From NCBI RefSeq assembly GCF_040364665.1, contig NZ_BAABWX010000001.1:1674001-1738000 (forward strand): a stretch of DNA of 64,000 nucleotides. Direction: 5' to 3'. The notes under the pieces are model-generated. The model was given only the letters and a program-made list of their open reading frames with translations, searched no databases and had not been told where the DNA came from. Shown in pieces: positions 16,943 through 26,054 of this stretch. How positions within the stretch are numbered: position 1 is the stretch's first letter; every line of letters starts with the position of its first letter. Origin of the DNA: Cognatishimia sp. WU-CL00825 (GTDB lineage Bacteria > Pseudomonadota > Alphaproteobacteria > Rhodobacterales > Rhodobacteraceae). The position numbers and the translations under genes are program-made.

Positions 16943-19792
16943 TCACTTGGTCTTCAAACCCATCAAAGCCGCAGCAAACGGATTGTCCGGGTCGATTGGC
17001 TTTTCTTTTTTCGGTGGACGTGCCGTAAATTGCTTGGCACCCTCATTGCGAGGCTTGCCCTTGCCACGGGGTTTACCGCGTGGTTTTCCCTGAGCTTGGC
17101 CACCTTCACGACGCCCACCCTGCTGACCGCGATTGCGGTTGTTTTGGCGGTTGTTGTTGGCGCGACCACCCCAGGTAAAGGTGTAAAAGACTTCGGCTTC
17201 GGGCTCTGCGGACTCTACAGATGCATCTGTTGTATCCGCTGTGGCCTCTTCGGCCAGAGCGTCTGTCGCAACCGTTTCGACCGCAACTTCTTCAGCTGCA
17301 ACCACATCGGCAACGGCCACTGGCGCGTCTTCGCCTGCGGGTTCATCAGCTGCCTCTGCTTCTGCCTCTACAGCGGCTTCTGCAACAGGTGTTGGCTCCA
17401 CAACCGGTTTCACTTTGGCACGTTCGCCTTTCTCGGCCTTATAGCCAAGTCCGCCCATCAGGGCCGCGAATTGCTCTAGCGTCATGCCGGTGATCGACAA
17501 CATGTCCGGATTGGCCTCAAAGCCGCCTCGGCTGTCCTCTGACCGCAGCATATCTGCCAGACGTTCCAGCATATCAATGCGAATAGCGCGTTCGCCCGCC
17601 GCACGATATCCCGCCATCGCGTGATAGCCTGCTGGGGTTTGCTCGCCTGCGGGCACGGTCACCAAACCTGGGGGAGGAGATTCTGGGAAGATGTCCAGAT
17701 TCTTGTGCAAAGACCACAGCACCAAGCGCAAACGCGTTGGTGCCGGCTTTAGCAGCAAAGGCATAAAGATGGTGAACTGACCAAAACGAATGCCATGTTT
17801 GCGCAGTGCACCACGGGCATCCTGATCCAGCTCTTTGACTTCGACCGCCACGTCACCGCGTGGGATCACACCCAACGCCTCGACCATGCGGAATGCAAAG
17901 CCACGGGCCAGTCCCGACAATTCTTCGTCACGCGACAGGTTCAAAAGCGGCTCAAACAACGCCGCTATTTTGCGGTCGATGAAATGCTGCAAACGACGTT
18001 CTACTTTCTGTGCAACGTCAGGCCCAGCTTCATCATCAACAAAAACTTGCACAGATGGTTTCAACGGGTCCGCGCCGGCCACTAATTTGCCAACCGCATG
18101 TTCGCCCCACATCAGGCCACCTTGTTCGGTATAATCAATTTCGGTGTCGGGTGCGTTGTAAAAGCGATCCGCCCGCAAATGAAACTGCGGTGCCAAAGCC
18201 GCTAGGCTTGCTTGGCGTAACGTTTTAGCTTCGGTGCCTTCAGCGCTTTTGTCAGCCTGAAACCGGAACCCATCCAAGCGACCCACGAATTCACCTTCGA
18301 CGGTCACTTCACCTTTATCATTCACATCGGCCAAAAGGGCCTCCTTCTGTTTGAGCCGCCGGAGCAATACAGAGGTTCGGCGGTCCACAAATTTTTCCGT
18401 CAGCTTCGCGTGTAAAGCGTCTGACAGGCGATCTTCTACAGCGCGCGTCTCGCCGCGCCAATGGTTTTCGTCATCGACCCAACCATTTCGCTGCGCCACA
18501 TAGGTCCAAGTTCGGATAAATGCCAATCTTTTGGACAAGGCATCTATGTTTCCGTCAACCCGATCGATTCGCTTAACTTGGCGCGCAAACCAATCAAATG
18601 GCACAGTTCCTCGTTGATGTAGGTATCCAAACAGGCTCTGCAAGAGGCTGGCGTGTTCATTATGGCTGATCCCACGAAAATCCGGGACACGACAGACATC
18701 CCATAGCAATCGCACGGATTTGGACTCATGGGTGCGGGCCCGAATTTCAGCGTCACGCGCCAATGTATTAAGCACCATCAGGTCGTCAGCTTCGCGTGAC
18801 TTCATCAGCATGATGTCTTGCGGAGCCACTTGTAAGGAATGGATCAACCCATCAACGGATGCAAATTTCAACGCGGCATTTCGCCAATTCAACTTGTTCA
18901 GCGGTGTAAAGCGATGGTCCATGATCGCCTGCGCCACCTCGTCCTCCAACGGGCGCGCTTCACCGGTGACCCCAAAGGTTCCGTGGCTCATGCCGCGCCC
19001 AGCGCGGCCTGCAATCTGGGCCAATTCGTTCGGCATTATTTCGCGCATGCGACGGCCGTCAAATTTCCGGGTGCTGGAAAACGCCACGTGATCGATATCC
19101 AGATTAAGGCCCATGCCGATGGCATCCGTGGCCACCAAATAGTCAACATCACCGTTTTGATACAGTTCGACCTGCTTATTGCGCGTGCGCGGACTAAGCG
19201 CCCCCATCACCACAGCCGCACCGCCCTTTTGGCGTTTCAGCAATTCGGCGATGGCATAGACGTTGTCCACTGAAAACCCAACAATCGCCGAACGCGGCTG
19301 CATACGGCTGATCTTGCGGCTGCCGGAATAGCTGAGGGTCGACATGCGCTCGCGCCGATCAAATTGCACGCCCGGCACCAGCGCAGCGATCGCGCCGCGC
19401 ATCGTATCAGACCCCATAAACATGGTTTCATGCTGCCCCCGCGCCCGCAACAGCCTGTCGGTAAAGACATGCCCGCGTTCCGGATCAGCGCACAATTGGA
19501 TTTCGTCAACCGCCAGAAAATCACAGCCCATGCCCTCTGGCATCGACTCCACAGTACAAACCCAATATTGCGCGCGCGGCGGAACAATACGTTCTTCGCC
19601 TGTCATCAGCGCCACAACGTTAGGCCCCCGCGCCGCAACAATCTTGTCATAGACTTCGCGCGCCAACAGCCGCAGCGGCAGGCCAATAACCCCCGTGCGA
19701 TGCCCCAGCATACGTTCAATCGCCAGATGGGTTTTACCTGTATTGGTCGGCCCCAAAACCGCTGTGATCCGCCCGTTCAGGGACATGTTCAT
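16943..19792 (-). CDS. Suv3-like superfamily 2 RNA helicase
   Basis: 949 residues. Residues 10-20 carry Walker A (GPTNTGKT), then a DEIQ box (VDEIQLCADPERGHVFTD), and in the second RecA domain ATDAIGMGLNLDIDHVAFSS and the arginine-finger motif QIAGRAGRG. This DEIQ pattern and the order fit the mitochondrial Suv3/alphaproteobacterial relatives. A middle all-helical domain follows; the last 150 residues are low complexity: first Ala/Glu rich, then a basic Gly/Arg/Asn tail (NNNRQNNRNRGQQGGRR), likely an RNA-binding tail. It probably unwinds structured RNA with degradation enzymes. Start at 19792; an ATG two codons later is also possible. Confidence 0.9.
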   Translation of the reverse strand: MNMSLNGRITAVLGPTNTGKTHLAIERMLGHRTGVIGLPLRLLAREVYDKIVAARGPNVVALMTGEERIVPPRAQYWVCTVESMPEGMGCDFLAVDEIQLCADPERGHVFTDRLLRARGQHETMFMGSDTMRGAIAALVPGVQFDRRERMSTLSYSGSRKISRMQPRSAIVGFSVDNVYAIAELLKRQKGGAAVVMGALSPRTRNKQVELYQNGDVDYLVATDAIGMGLNLDIDHVAFSSTRKFDGRRMREIMPNELAQIAGRAGRGMSHGTFGVTGEARPLEDEVAQAIMDHRFTPLNKLNWRNAALKFASVDGLIHSLQVAPQDIMLMKSREADDLMVLNTLARDAEIRARTHESKSVRLLWDVCRVPDFRGISHNEHASLLQSLFGYLHQRGTVPFDWFARQVKRIDRVDGNIDALSKRLAFIRTWTYVAQRNGWVDDENHWRGETRAVEDRLSDALHAKLTEKFVDRRTSVLLRRLKQKEALLADVNDKGEVTVEGEFVGRLDGFRFQADKSAEGTEAKTLRQASLAALAPQFHLRADRFYNAPDTEIDYTEQGGLMWGEHAVGKLVAGADPLKPSVQVFVDDEAGPDVAQKVERRLQHFIDRKIAALFEPLLNLSRDEELSGLARGFAFRMVEALGVIPRGDVAVEVKELDQDARGALRKHGIRFGQFTIFMPLLLKPAPTRLRLVLWSLHKNLDIFPESPPPGLVTVPAGEQTPAGYHAMAGYRAAGERAIRIDMLERLADMLRSEDSRGGFEANPDMLSITGMTLEQFAALMGGLGYKAEKGERAKVKPVVEPTPVAEAAVEAEAEAADEPAGEDAPVAVADVVAAEEVAVETVATDALAEEATADTTDASVESAEPEAEVFYTFTWGGRANNNRQNNRNRGQQGGRREGGQAQGKPRGKPRGKGKPRNEGAKQFTARPPKKEKPIDPDNPFAAALMGLKTK

Positions 19793-19807
19793 GCGCCTTT
19801 TAATTTC

Positions 19808-20368
19808 TCAGAGTTTTTGGCCTTTGGCCCTGATCTCTAGACGTTGCAGAGCCTCTGTTACGACCGGATGGGTCGGATGTATAGCCATCACCAACAGATA
19901 GGCCTCATAGGCCTCTACGGGACGATCAATCATCTCAAGGATCACGCCCAAACCATTGATCGCTTCAAAATGCTGCGGGTTTAGCTCCAGCGCCTGCTCC
20001 AAATCCGCAACCGCGGGCCCAAACAGGCCAACCTCGACATAGGCTCTTGCCCGCGCGACGCGACCTTCTGCAAAGTCAGGCGCATGATCCACCAAAGCCG
20101 TAAAATGCTCTATGGCGTCCTCAAAATCGCCGGTTTCTGCGGCATCCCGCCCACGTTTCAGCAACAGATCCGCCGCAGCAGAGCCCGATTTTTCCCACTC
20201 CAGCCGGATTTCTTTGGCAATGGCAACTGCTGCGCTGGGTTCCGCCGTCTGCAGCTCTGTCAAAAGATCCGCCAAACGATCACTTGCAATCGCGCTGCCT
20301 GCCCCGCACATAAATGTGACGACGGCTGCCGCAACGATAGGTTTGAGATTAATCGATAACATGCCCAT
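19808..20368 (-). CDS. Exported tetratricopeptide-repeat protein
   Basis: About 186 residues. A signal peptide is visible (SINLKPIVAAAVVTFMCGAGSAIA) with cleavage after AIA-S. Two to three TPR units follow, for example GDFEDAIEHFTALVDHAPDFAEGRVARARAYVEVGLFGPAVADLEQALELNPQHFEAINGLG in overlapping pieces. It is a periplasmic protein-interaction scaffold with no known partner here. ATG at 20368 is chosen over 20392; a third ATG at 20362 is equally good. It ends 15 bases before the helicase start and may be cotranscribed with it. Confidence 0.82.
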   Translation of the reverse strand: MGMLSINLKPIVAAAVVTFMCGAGSAIASDRLADLLTELQTAEPSAAVAIAKEIRLEWEKSGSAAADLLLKRGRDAAETGDFEDAIEHFTALVDHAPDFAEGRVARARAYVEVGLFGPAVADLEQALELNPQHFEAINGLGVILEMIDRPVEAYEAYLLVMAIHPTHPVVTEALQRLEIRAKGQKL

Positions 20369-20451
20369 AACACTCTTGAATGTAACCTGCACGTCAGGAT
20401 TTACTAGTCTGGTGCCGGGTAAATGAACGGCAAATCAAAGGAAGTTTATAA

Positions 20452-20742
20452 ATGAGCGATATTGTAGCAGCAGCGGTAGAAGCATTGGGCGCGAAACTCG
20501 GGGACGCCGGAATTGATGGCTCTGCGAAATTCGTGATCGAAGGCGAAGGCGCGTTGATCATCGACAGCGATGGCGTGCGCGCCAGCGACGATGATGCAGA
20601 TGTCACCCTGACAGCGGACGCCGACGTGTTTCAATCGATCCTCGAGGGCGATATCAACCCTACTTCGGCCTTCATGAGCGGCAAGCTGAGCGTTGATGGT
20701 GATATGGGCATGGCGATGAAACTTGCCTCGGCCCTCGCCTGA
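20452..20742 (+). CDS. SCP2 sterol-binding domain protein
   Basis: 96 residues, entirely one SCP2-like domain (KFVIEGEGALIID...DADVTLTADADVFQSILEGDINPTSAFMSGKLSVDGDMGMAMKLASAL). Such domains bind hydrophobic ligands such as fatty acyl chains. The ribosome site GGAAG stands before ATG 20452. Its stop overlaps the start of the next gene (TGATG), so the two are coupled. Confidence 0.93.
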   Translation: MSDIVAAAVEALGAKLGDAGIDGSAKFVIEGEGALIIDSDGVRASDDDADVTLTADADVFQSILEGDINPTSAFMSGKLSVDGDMGMAMKLASALA

Positions 20743-21692
20743 TGACCCTAGAGCGCGCACCGTTTTACCCGATCATTCCTGATGAACCCGAGGCCCAAGC
20801 CTATTGGGTTCTAACCACAGATGGGGTGCGGCTGCGCGTTGCAGCCTGGGACCACGCAAGTGCCAAAGGCACTGTGTTGCTGTTTCCCGGGCGCACGGAA
20901 TACATCGAAAAATACGCGGAAACCGCGGGCCGTCTGGCAGAGCAAGGCTTTGCGACCATTTCGATTGACTGGCGCGGCCAAGGGCTGGCGGATCGCTTGA
21001 CTGAAAACGTTCAGTCAGGCCACGTCATTCACTTTCAAGATTATCAATTGGATGTGGCCGCCATGCTACGCAGCGCTAAGGCCCTGAACATACCAGAGCC
21101 GTATTTTTTGCTGGGCCACTCCATGGGCGGTTGCATCGGGCTGCGGGCGCTGCATGACGGGCTGCCAGTGCGGGCTGCTGCCTTTACCGGCCCGATGTGG
21201 GACATCGGCCTCAATCCGATTTTGCGCCCCATCGCCGTGCTGCTCAGCGGTATTGCCAGCCTCATCGGCATCGGGCACTGGCTTACCCCCGGCACCAAAC
21301 ATGAAACCTATGTTCTGGACACAGCCTTTGAAGACAACCAGTTGACCAAAGATCGGGACATGTATGCGCGCCTGCAAAGCCAAGCCCGCGCAAAGCCCGA
21401 ACTGATGATCGGCGGTCCAACCCTGCGCTGGCTGTCCGAAGCGCTCAAAGAATGCCGCAAATTGCGCCGTCTGCCTGCCCCAGATCTGCCCGGCTTGACG
21501 TTTTTGGGCACTGACGAAAAAATCGTATCCACCGCGGCCATAAAAACTTGCATGGCTGGCTGGAACAACGGCACGCTCGATATGGTCGCGGCTGGCGAAC
21601 ACGAAGTGCTGATGGACAATCCAAAGATACGCGGTGATGTGGTTGAAAAGACCGCACAGCTTTTTAACGCACAAACGCTGTCCACTGACTAA
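20742..21692 (+). CDS. Alpha/beta hydrolase, lysophospholipase-like
   Basis: 316 residues. The nucleophile elbow is GHSMGG near residue 125, preceded by FPGRTEYIEKYAETAGRLAEQGFATISIDWRGQGLADR, the pattern of PldB/monoacylglycerol lipase-like serine hydrolases. The late GEHEVLMD provides the catalytic histidine. It may act on lysophospholipids or monoacylglycerols. Translationally coupled to the SCP2-domain gene, which suggests a shared lipid ligand. Confidence 0.9.
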   Translation: MTLERAPFYPIIPDEPEAQAYWVLTTDGVRLRVAAWDHASAKGTVLLFPGRTEYIEKYAETAGRLAEQGFATISIDWRGQGLADRLTENVQSGHVIHFQDYQLDVAAMLRSAKALNIPEPYFLLGHSMGGCIGLRALHDGLPVRAAAFTGPMWDIGLNPILRPIAVLLSGIASLIGIGHWLTPGTKHETYVLDTAFEDNQLTKDRDMYARLQSQARAKPELMIGGPTLRWLSEALKECRKLRRLPAPDLPGLTFLGTDEKIVSTAAIKTCMAGWNNGTLDMVAAGEHEVLMDNPKIRGDVVEKTAQLFNAQTLSTD

Positions 21693-21772
21693 TTCAAACC
21701 AACCCCCCTTGCACCACCCCCCTTGCTCTGCCTATCTGGCATGCAACAGAATTCATTGATAACGAGGCCCCC

Positions 21773-23593
21773 ATGCTCAACCTGCCCTTCCCCGTCCGCG
21801 ACGCCAATGCCACTGCCGGAGGCGAAGGATTGGGAGGCCTGCCAGAATGGGATCTCAGCGATCTATACACCTCCCCCGAAGCCCCAGAACTGGACAAAGA
21901 CCTTGAGTGGCTCGAGGCGGAATGCGCGTCATTTGCCGCAGATTACGAAGGCAAACTGGCAGATCTGGATGCCCCGGCCCTGCTGACTTGCGTGCAGCGC
22001 AACGAAAAGATCAGCCAGATCTCTGGCCGCATCATGTCATATGCAGGCCTGCGTTATTATCAGGTGACGGTGGATGCAGAGCGCGCGCAATTCATGTCAA
22101 ACATGCAAGAAGCGCTGACCGATTTCTCAACCCCGCTGGTGTTTTTTACCCTGGAACTGAACCGCATCGAGGATGACAAATTGGACGCGATGTTTGCGCA
22201 AAACGCAGACCTGGCGCGCTACAAGCCAGTCTTTGATCGCATTCGCGCCATGAAACCACATCAATTGTCAGACGAGCTGGAAAAGTTCCTGCATGATCTT
22301 GGCGTTGTGGGTGACGCCTGGGAGCGTCTGTTTGACGAAACCATCGCTGGGCTGGAATTTGAGATGGAAGGCGAAAAGCTGAACATCGAGGCAACGCTGA
22401 ACTTTCTCACCGAACAAGACCGCAGCAAGCGCGAAGCCGCCTCGCGTGAAATCGCCCGCGTTTTAGGTGCCAACATCAAAACCTTTGCCCGCGTGCACAA
22501 CACCCAGGCCAAAGAAAAAGAAGTACTGGACCGCTGGCGCAAGATGCCGTCGCCTCAGGCGGGTCGTCATTTGTCAAATGACGTTGAACCAGAGGTGGTC
22601 GAGGCACTGCGCAACGCCGTAGTCGCAGCCTACCCCAAGCTCAGCCACCGCTATTACGAACTGAAACGCAAATGGCTGGGTCTGGACGTGATGCAGGTCT
22701 GGGACCGCAACGCGCCGCTTCCCATGGAAGACACGCGCACCGTGCCTTGGGATGAGGCGCAGAAAACCGTAATGGAAGCTTACGCCGCCTTTGATCCGCG
22801 CATGGCCGACATCGCTGAACCGTTTTTCACCAAAGGTTGGATTGATGCCGAGGTCAAACCCGGCAAAGCCCCCGGTGCCTTTGCACACCCAACCGTGACC
22901 AACGTACACCCCTATGTGATGCTGAACTATCTGGGCAAACCACGTGACGTCATGACCCTTGCGCATGAACTTGGCCATGGCGTGCATCAGGTTCTCGCCG
23001 CAGAACAGGGCGAAATGCTGTCCTCCACACCGCTGACCTTGGCTGAAACCGCTTCGGTCTTTGGTGAAATGCTGACCTTCCGCAAAATGCTCGACAAGGC
23101 TGAAACGCAGGAACAACGCAAAGTGCTGCTGGCGGGCAAGGTCGAAGACATGATCAACACGGTTGTGCGGCAGATCGCGTTTTATGACTTTGAATGCAAA
23201 TTGCACGACGCCCGTGCTGATGGCGAATTGACCCCCGAAGGCATCAACGCGCTCTGGATGTCGGTGCAGGCCGAAAGCCTTGGGCCGGCGTTTGAATTCA
23301 TGGATGGCTATGACACCTTCTGGGCCTATATTCCGCATTTCGTGCATTCGCCGTTTTACGTCTATGCCTATGCCTTTGGCGACGGCCTGGTGAACGCGCT
23401 TTATGCAGTTTATGCCGAGGGCGGCGAAAACTTCGAAGAGAAATACTTTGATATGCTCAAGGCTGGCGGCTCCAAACACCACAAAGAACTGCTGGCCCCC
23501 TTTGGGCTGGACGCCAGTGACCCCAAGTTCTGGGACAAGGGCCTCAGCATGATTTCAAGCATGATCGACGAGTTGGAAGCCATGGAGGACTAG
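21773..23593 (+). CDS. pepF: Oligoendopeptidase F, M3 family
   Basis: 606 residues, the normal size. The zinc site HELGHGVHQ is at about residues 398-406, preceded by AFAHPTVTNVHPYVMLNYLGKPRDVMTLA in overlapping pieces and followed by the third ligand region ETASVFGE. The N-terminal half is the helical PepF domain. It is a cytoplasmic metallopeptidase that cuts oligopeptides of roughly 7-17 residues. No operon partner; the next gene is convergent. Confidence 0.95.
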   Translation: MLNLPFPVRDANATAGGEGLGGLPEWDLSDLYTSPEAPELDKDLEWLEAECASFAADYEGKLADLDAPALLTCVQRNEKISQISGRIMSYAGLRYYQVTVDAERAQFMSNMQEALTDFSTPLVFFTLELNRIEDDKLDAMFAQNADLARYKPVFDRIRAMKPHQLSDELEKFLHDLGVVGDAWERLFDETIAGLEFEMEGEKLNIEATLNFLTEQDRSKREAASREIARVLGANIKTFARVHNTQAKEKEVLDRWRKMPSPQAGRHLSNDVEPEVVEALRNAVVAAYPKLSHRYYELKRKWLGLDVMQVWDRNAPLPMEDTRTVPWDEAQKTVMEAYAAFDPRMADIAEPFFTKGWIDAEVKPGKAPGAFAHPTVTNVHPYVMLNYLGKPRDVMTLAHELGHGVHQVLAAEQGEMLSSTPLTLAETASVFGEMLTFRKMLDKAETQEQRKVLLAGKVEDMINTVVRQIAFYDFECKLHDARADGELTPEGINALWMSVQAESLGPAFEFMDGYDTFWAYIPHFVHSPFYVYAYAFGDGLVNALYAVYAEGGENFEEKYFDMLKAGGSKHHKELLAPFGLDASDPKFWDKGLSMISSMIDELEAMED

Positions 23594-23641
23594 GGGCCTT
23601 AGCCCCAAGCCTTGCAGATTGTGCTTGATCCAAATACCCAA
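23593..23641. repeat. Stem-loop plus fragment of the intergenic repeat after pepF
   Basis: GGGGCCTTAGCCCC (23593-23606) is a hairpin that overlaps the last base of the pepF stop codon and could assist termination. It is followed by CTTGATCCAAATACCC, the tail shared with the elements at 15188-15257, 27397-27461 and 30022-30043. The middle of the repeat is missing here. Confidence 0.5.
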
Positions 23642-23693
23642 ATCGAACCTGCCAAAGCCAAACAGCGTTTCGGCTTTGGCAGAATTCTGGCCT

Positions 23694-24665
23694 TTATAAA
23701 TCCACAGCACTCTCAAAAACCCGGTCCATCATCGCCTGGGTGCCGCGCGAAAACTCCAGAGGACAGGGATAGGCAACGCGCTCTCTGACGGATCGGCCAA
23801 AGGCTTCGACCTGCAACTTATATTGGTTCACCCCTGTAAAGCGCCGCAGCACGTCATCTTGTCCGTCCCGCAACAACGCCACCTGCCCTTCGGCAAATAC
23901 CCCGGGATTGAACGGGGCGCTGAGCCGGATCAACCCGGTGCTGCCGTGAAACACCATCTCCTGATGCAGCTTCATCCGTGTGCTGACATAGGCCGCATAG
24001 GTAAAACCCGCAAACTGCGCCTGCACGTCAGAAAACACATCAACGCCATTTTCCCAGCGCACCCTTGCGGCCACATCCAATGGCTCTTGCCCTGTCGCCA
24101 GCCGCACCGAGCCCAGCGTGTAAACCCCAATATCGCGCAATGCACCGCCCCCCGTGGCGCTTTGGTTACGAATATTTTCCGGCTTGTCGCGATTGTTATA
24201 CGAAAACGCCCCGGTCACATGACGCAGGTCGCCGATGGCCTGATCGGCCAACAATTGCTGCACATACTGCCACTGTGGATGATGCGCGATCATATAGGCT
24301 TCGGCCGCCAAAAGCCCCGAAGCCTCACGCGCGGCGATCAATTTATCAAATTCATCCGCGCGCAGGGCCATCGGTTTTTCACACAGCACATGTTTGCCCG
24401 CTGCCATCGCTTTTAGGGCAAACTCCACATGCAAGTGATTTGGCAACGGAATGTAAACCGCGTCAATCTGCGGGTCCGCCAACAAAGCGTCATAGCTGTC
24501 AAACACCGCCAGCCCCGGACACATCGCCTGAAACGGCGACGCTTTTTCAGCCGAGGACGTGGCCAGCCCAGCAAGCTGAGCACCCGAGGCCGCGTGAATG
24601 GCTGGCCCCATATGTTCGCGGGCAAATTTTGACGCCCCTAGAATTCCCCATTTTACCGGCTGCAT
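23694..24665 (-). CDS. Gfo/Idh/MocA-family NAD(P)-dependent oxidoreductase
   Basis: 323 residues from ATG 24665, with GGGGAG six bases upstream. Rossmann start VKWGILGASKFAREHMGPAI, then AVYIPLPNHLHVEFALKAMAAGKHVLCEKPMAL with the family's EKP lysine, and GGGALRDIGVYTLGSVRLATG later. The substrate cannot be told from sequence; it is probably a sugar or cyclitol. It is convergent with pepF and has no clear partner. Confidence 0.9.
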   Translation of the reverse strand: MQPVKWGILGASKFAREHMGPAIHAASGAQLAGLATSSAEKASPFQAMCPGLAVFDSYDALLADPQIDAVYIPLPNHLHVEFALKAMAAGKHVLCEKPMALRADEFDKLIAAREASGLLAAEAYMIAHHPQWQYVQQLLADQAIGDLRHVTGAFSYNNRDKPENIRNQSATGGGALRDIGVYTLGSVRLATGQEPLDVAARVRWENGVDVFSDVQAQFAGFTYAAYVSTRMKLHQEMVFHGSTGLIRLSAPFNPGVFAEGQVALLRDGQDDVLRRFTGVNQYKLQVEAFGRSVRERVAYPCPLEFSRGTQAMMDRVFESAVDL

Positions 24666-24785
24666 AGCGCGCTCCCCATCCTGAATTGTTTGCGCTAACG
24701 TATCAGAGCACCAAAACGGAACAACCCAAAAGAAAAGCCCCAACCAAAAGGTCAGGGCCGTTCTCGGAGGTAACTTGGGGCCGTG

Positions 24786-25682
24786 TTAGGCGCGTGACAG
24801 CATGCCTTTGTCGCTTGCTAGGGCGCGCATACGCACCTGCAGTTTTTCAAACGCCCGCACTTCGATCTGGCGGATACGTTCACGGCTGACGTCATATTGA
24901 CCGCTCAACTCTTCCAGCGTCACAACTTTGTCTTGCAAACGGCGTTGCACCAGAATGTCTTTTTCACGGTCGTTCAACACATCCATCGCTTCTGCCAACA
25001 GCTCGCGCCGCGCTTCCAGCTCGTTCTTGGCTTCATAATCGCCCGCCTGATCAGCATCTTCATCTTCCAGCCAATCCTGCCATTGCATCGTGCCTTCGCC
25101 TTCGGACCCAACGGTCGCGTTCAGCGACGCATCCCCGCCAGAAAGCCGGCGGTTCATGCTGATGACCTCTGTTTCGGTCACCCCTAGATCATGTGCGATA
25201 CGCGCCACGTTTTCTGGCCGCAGATCGCCCTCTTCCAGGGCACCGATTCGGGCTTTGGCTTTGCGTAGGTTAAAGAACAGCTTTTTCTGGGCTGACGTTG
25301 TGCCAAGTTTGACCATCGACCAGCTGCGCAGGACATATTCCTGAATGCTGGCGCGGATCCACCACATGGCATAGGTCGCCAGACGAAAGCCCTTTTCAGG
25401 GTCAAAGCGTTTCACCGCCTGCATCAGGCCAACGTTGGCTTCGGAAATCACTTCGGCTTGTGGCAAACCATAGCCACGATAGCCCATGGCGATTTTGGCC
25501 GCCAAACGCAGGTGAGATGTCACCATCTTATGCGCCGCATCCGTGTCTTCTTTTTCAGCCCAGGCTTTGCCCAGCATGTATTCTTCTTCGGGTTCCAACA
25601 AAGGAAACTTGCGAATTTCTTGCATATAGCGGTTCAAGCCGCCTTCCGGTGTTGGAGCCGGTAGATTTTTATAGTTACTCAT
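24786..25682 (-). CDS. rpoH: RNA polymerase heat-shock sigma factor, sigma-32 type
   Basis: 298 residues. Region 2 (HKMVTSHLRLAAKIA...GLPQAEVISEANVGLMQAVKRFDPEKGFRLATYAMWWIRASIQEYVLRSW in parts), the RpoH box QKKLFFNLRKAK specific to sigma-32, and region 4 ending ERIRQIEVRAFEKL are all present. It directs RNA polymerase to heat-shock and general stress promoters. Alphaproteobacteria often carry two rpoH genes; which paralogue this is cannot be decided here. It is a single gene with a 372-base upstream region. Confidence 0.95.
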   Translation of the reverse strand: MSNYKNLPAPTPEGGLNRYMQEIRKFPLLEPEEEYMLGKAWAEKEDTDAAHKMVTSHLRLAAKIAMGYRGYGLPQAEVISEANVGLMQAVKRFDPEKGFRLATYAMWWIRASIQEYVLRSWSMVKLGTTSAQKKLFFNLRKAKARIGALEEGDLRPENVARIAHDLGVTETEVISMNRRLSGGDASLNATVGSEGEGTMQWQDWLEDEDADQAGDYEAKNELEARRELLAEAMDVLNDREKDILVQRRLQDKVVTLEELSGQYDVSRERIRQIEVRAFEKLQVRMRALASDKGMLSRA

Positions 25683-26054
25683 AACGTGTCCCCTTAATGT
25701 TTAAAGGCTTAACATCCAGATAGGTTGGCGCTAACGGGCTTTCAAGCGGGCTAGCAAGATTTTCTTAATTTATTGTGAACGCGGGGCTGGCTATTGGCCA
25801 GTCACAGGGCTGTGCGCTCACGTCGCTGTGCAGTTTGTGACATTTTTAAACATCGTGCGAAAGTGCAGAGTCTATGCGTAAACGCATATTGCTTACGCAT
25901 TTTTCAACACTTAGGGGATTGGGCTGCTTAAAACTTCAGGCCCGCCATTTCGGCTTTGAGATCAAAAAACTGTAACAAATCAGACAATTTGACCGAAAAC
26001 TCCCCAGCTCGGCGGGATACTCACCGCAGACTGTAACATATGCGGGGCATTTTG
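25683..26054. promoter_or_regulatory. Intergenic region upstream of rpoH
   Basis: No coding potential is seen in these 372 bases. It must hold the rpoH promoter and 5' leader. Visible structure: ATGCGTAAACGCAT at 25874-25887 is a perfect six-base-arm inverted repeat, and TTACGCAT repeats the right arm at 25893-25900. It could be a regulator site or part of a leader hairpin. The rluD transcript also ends in this region, but no clear terminator is seen. Confidence 0.45.

Noticed and set aside
22574..23482. 302-codon antisense frame inside pepF
   Set aside because: The HELGH-bearing plus-strand frame covers the same bases; the antisense protein is rich in His/Phe as expected for a mirrored frame.
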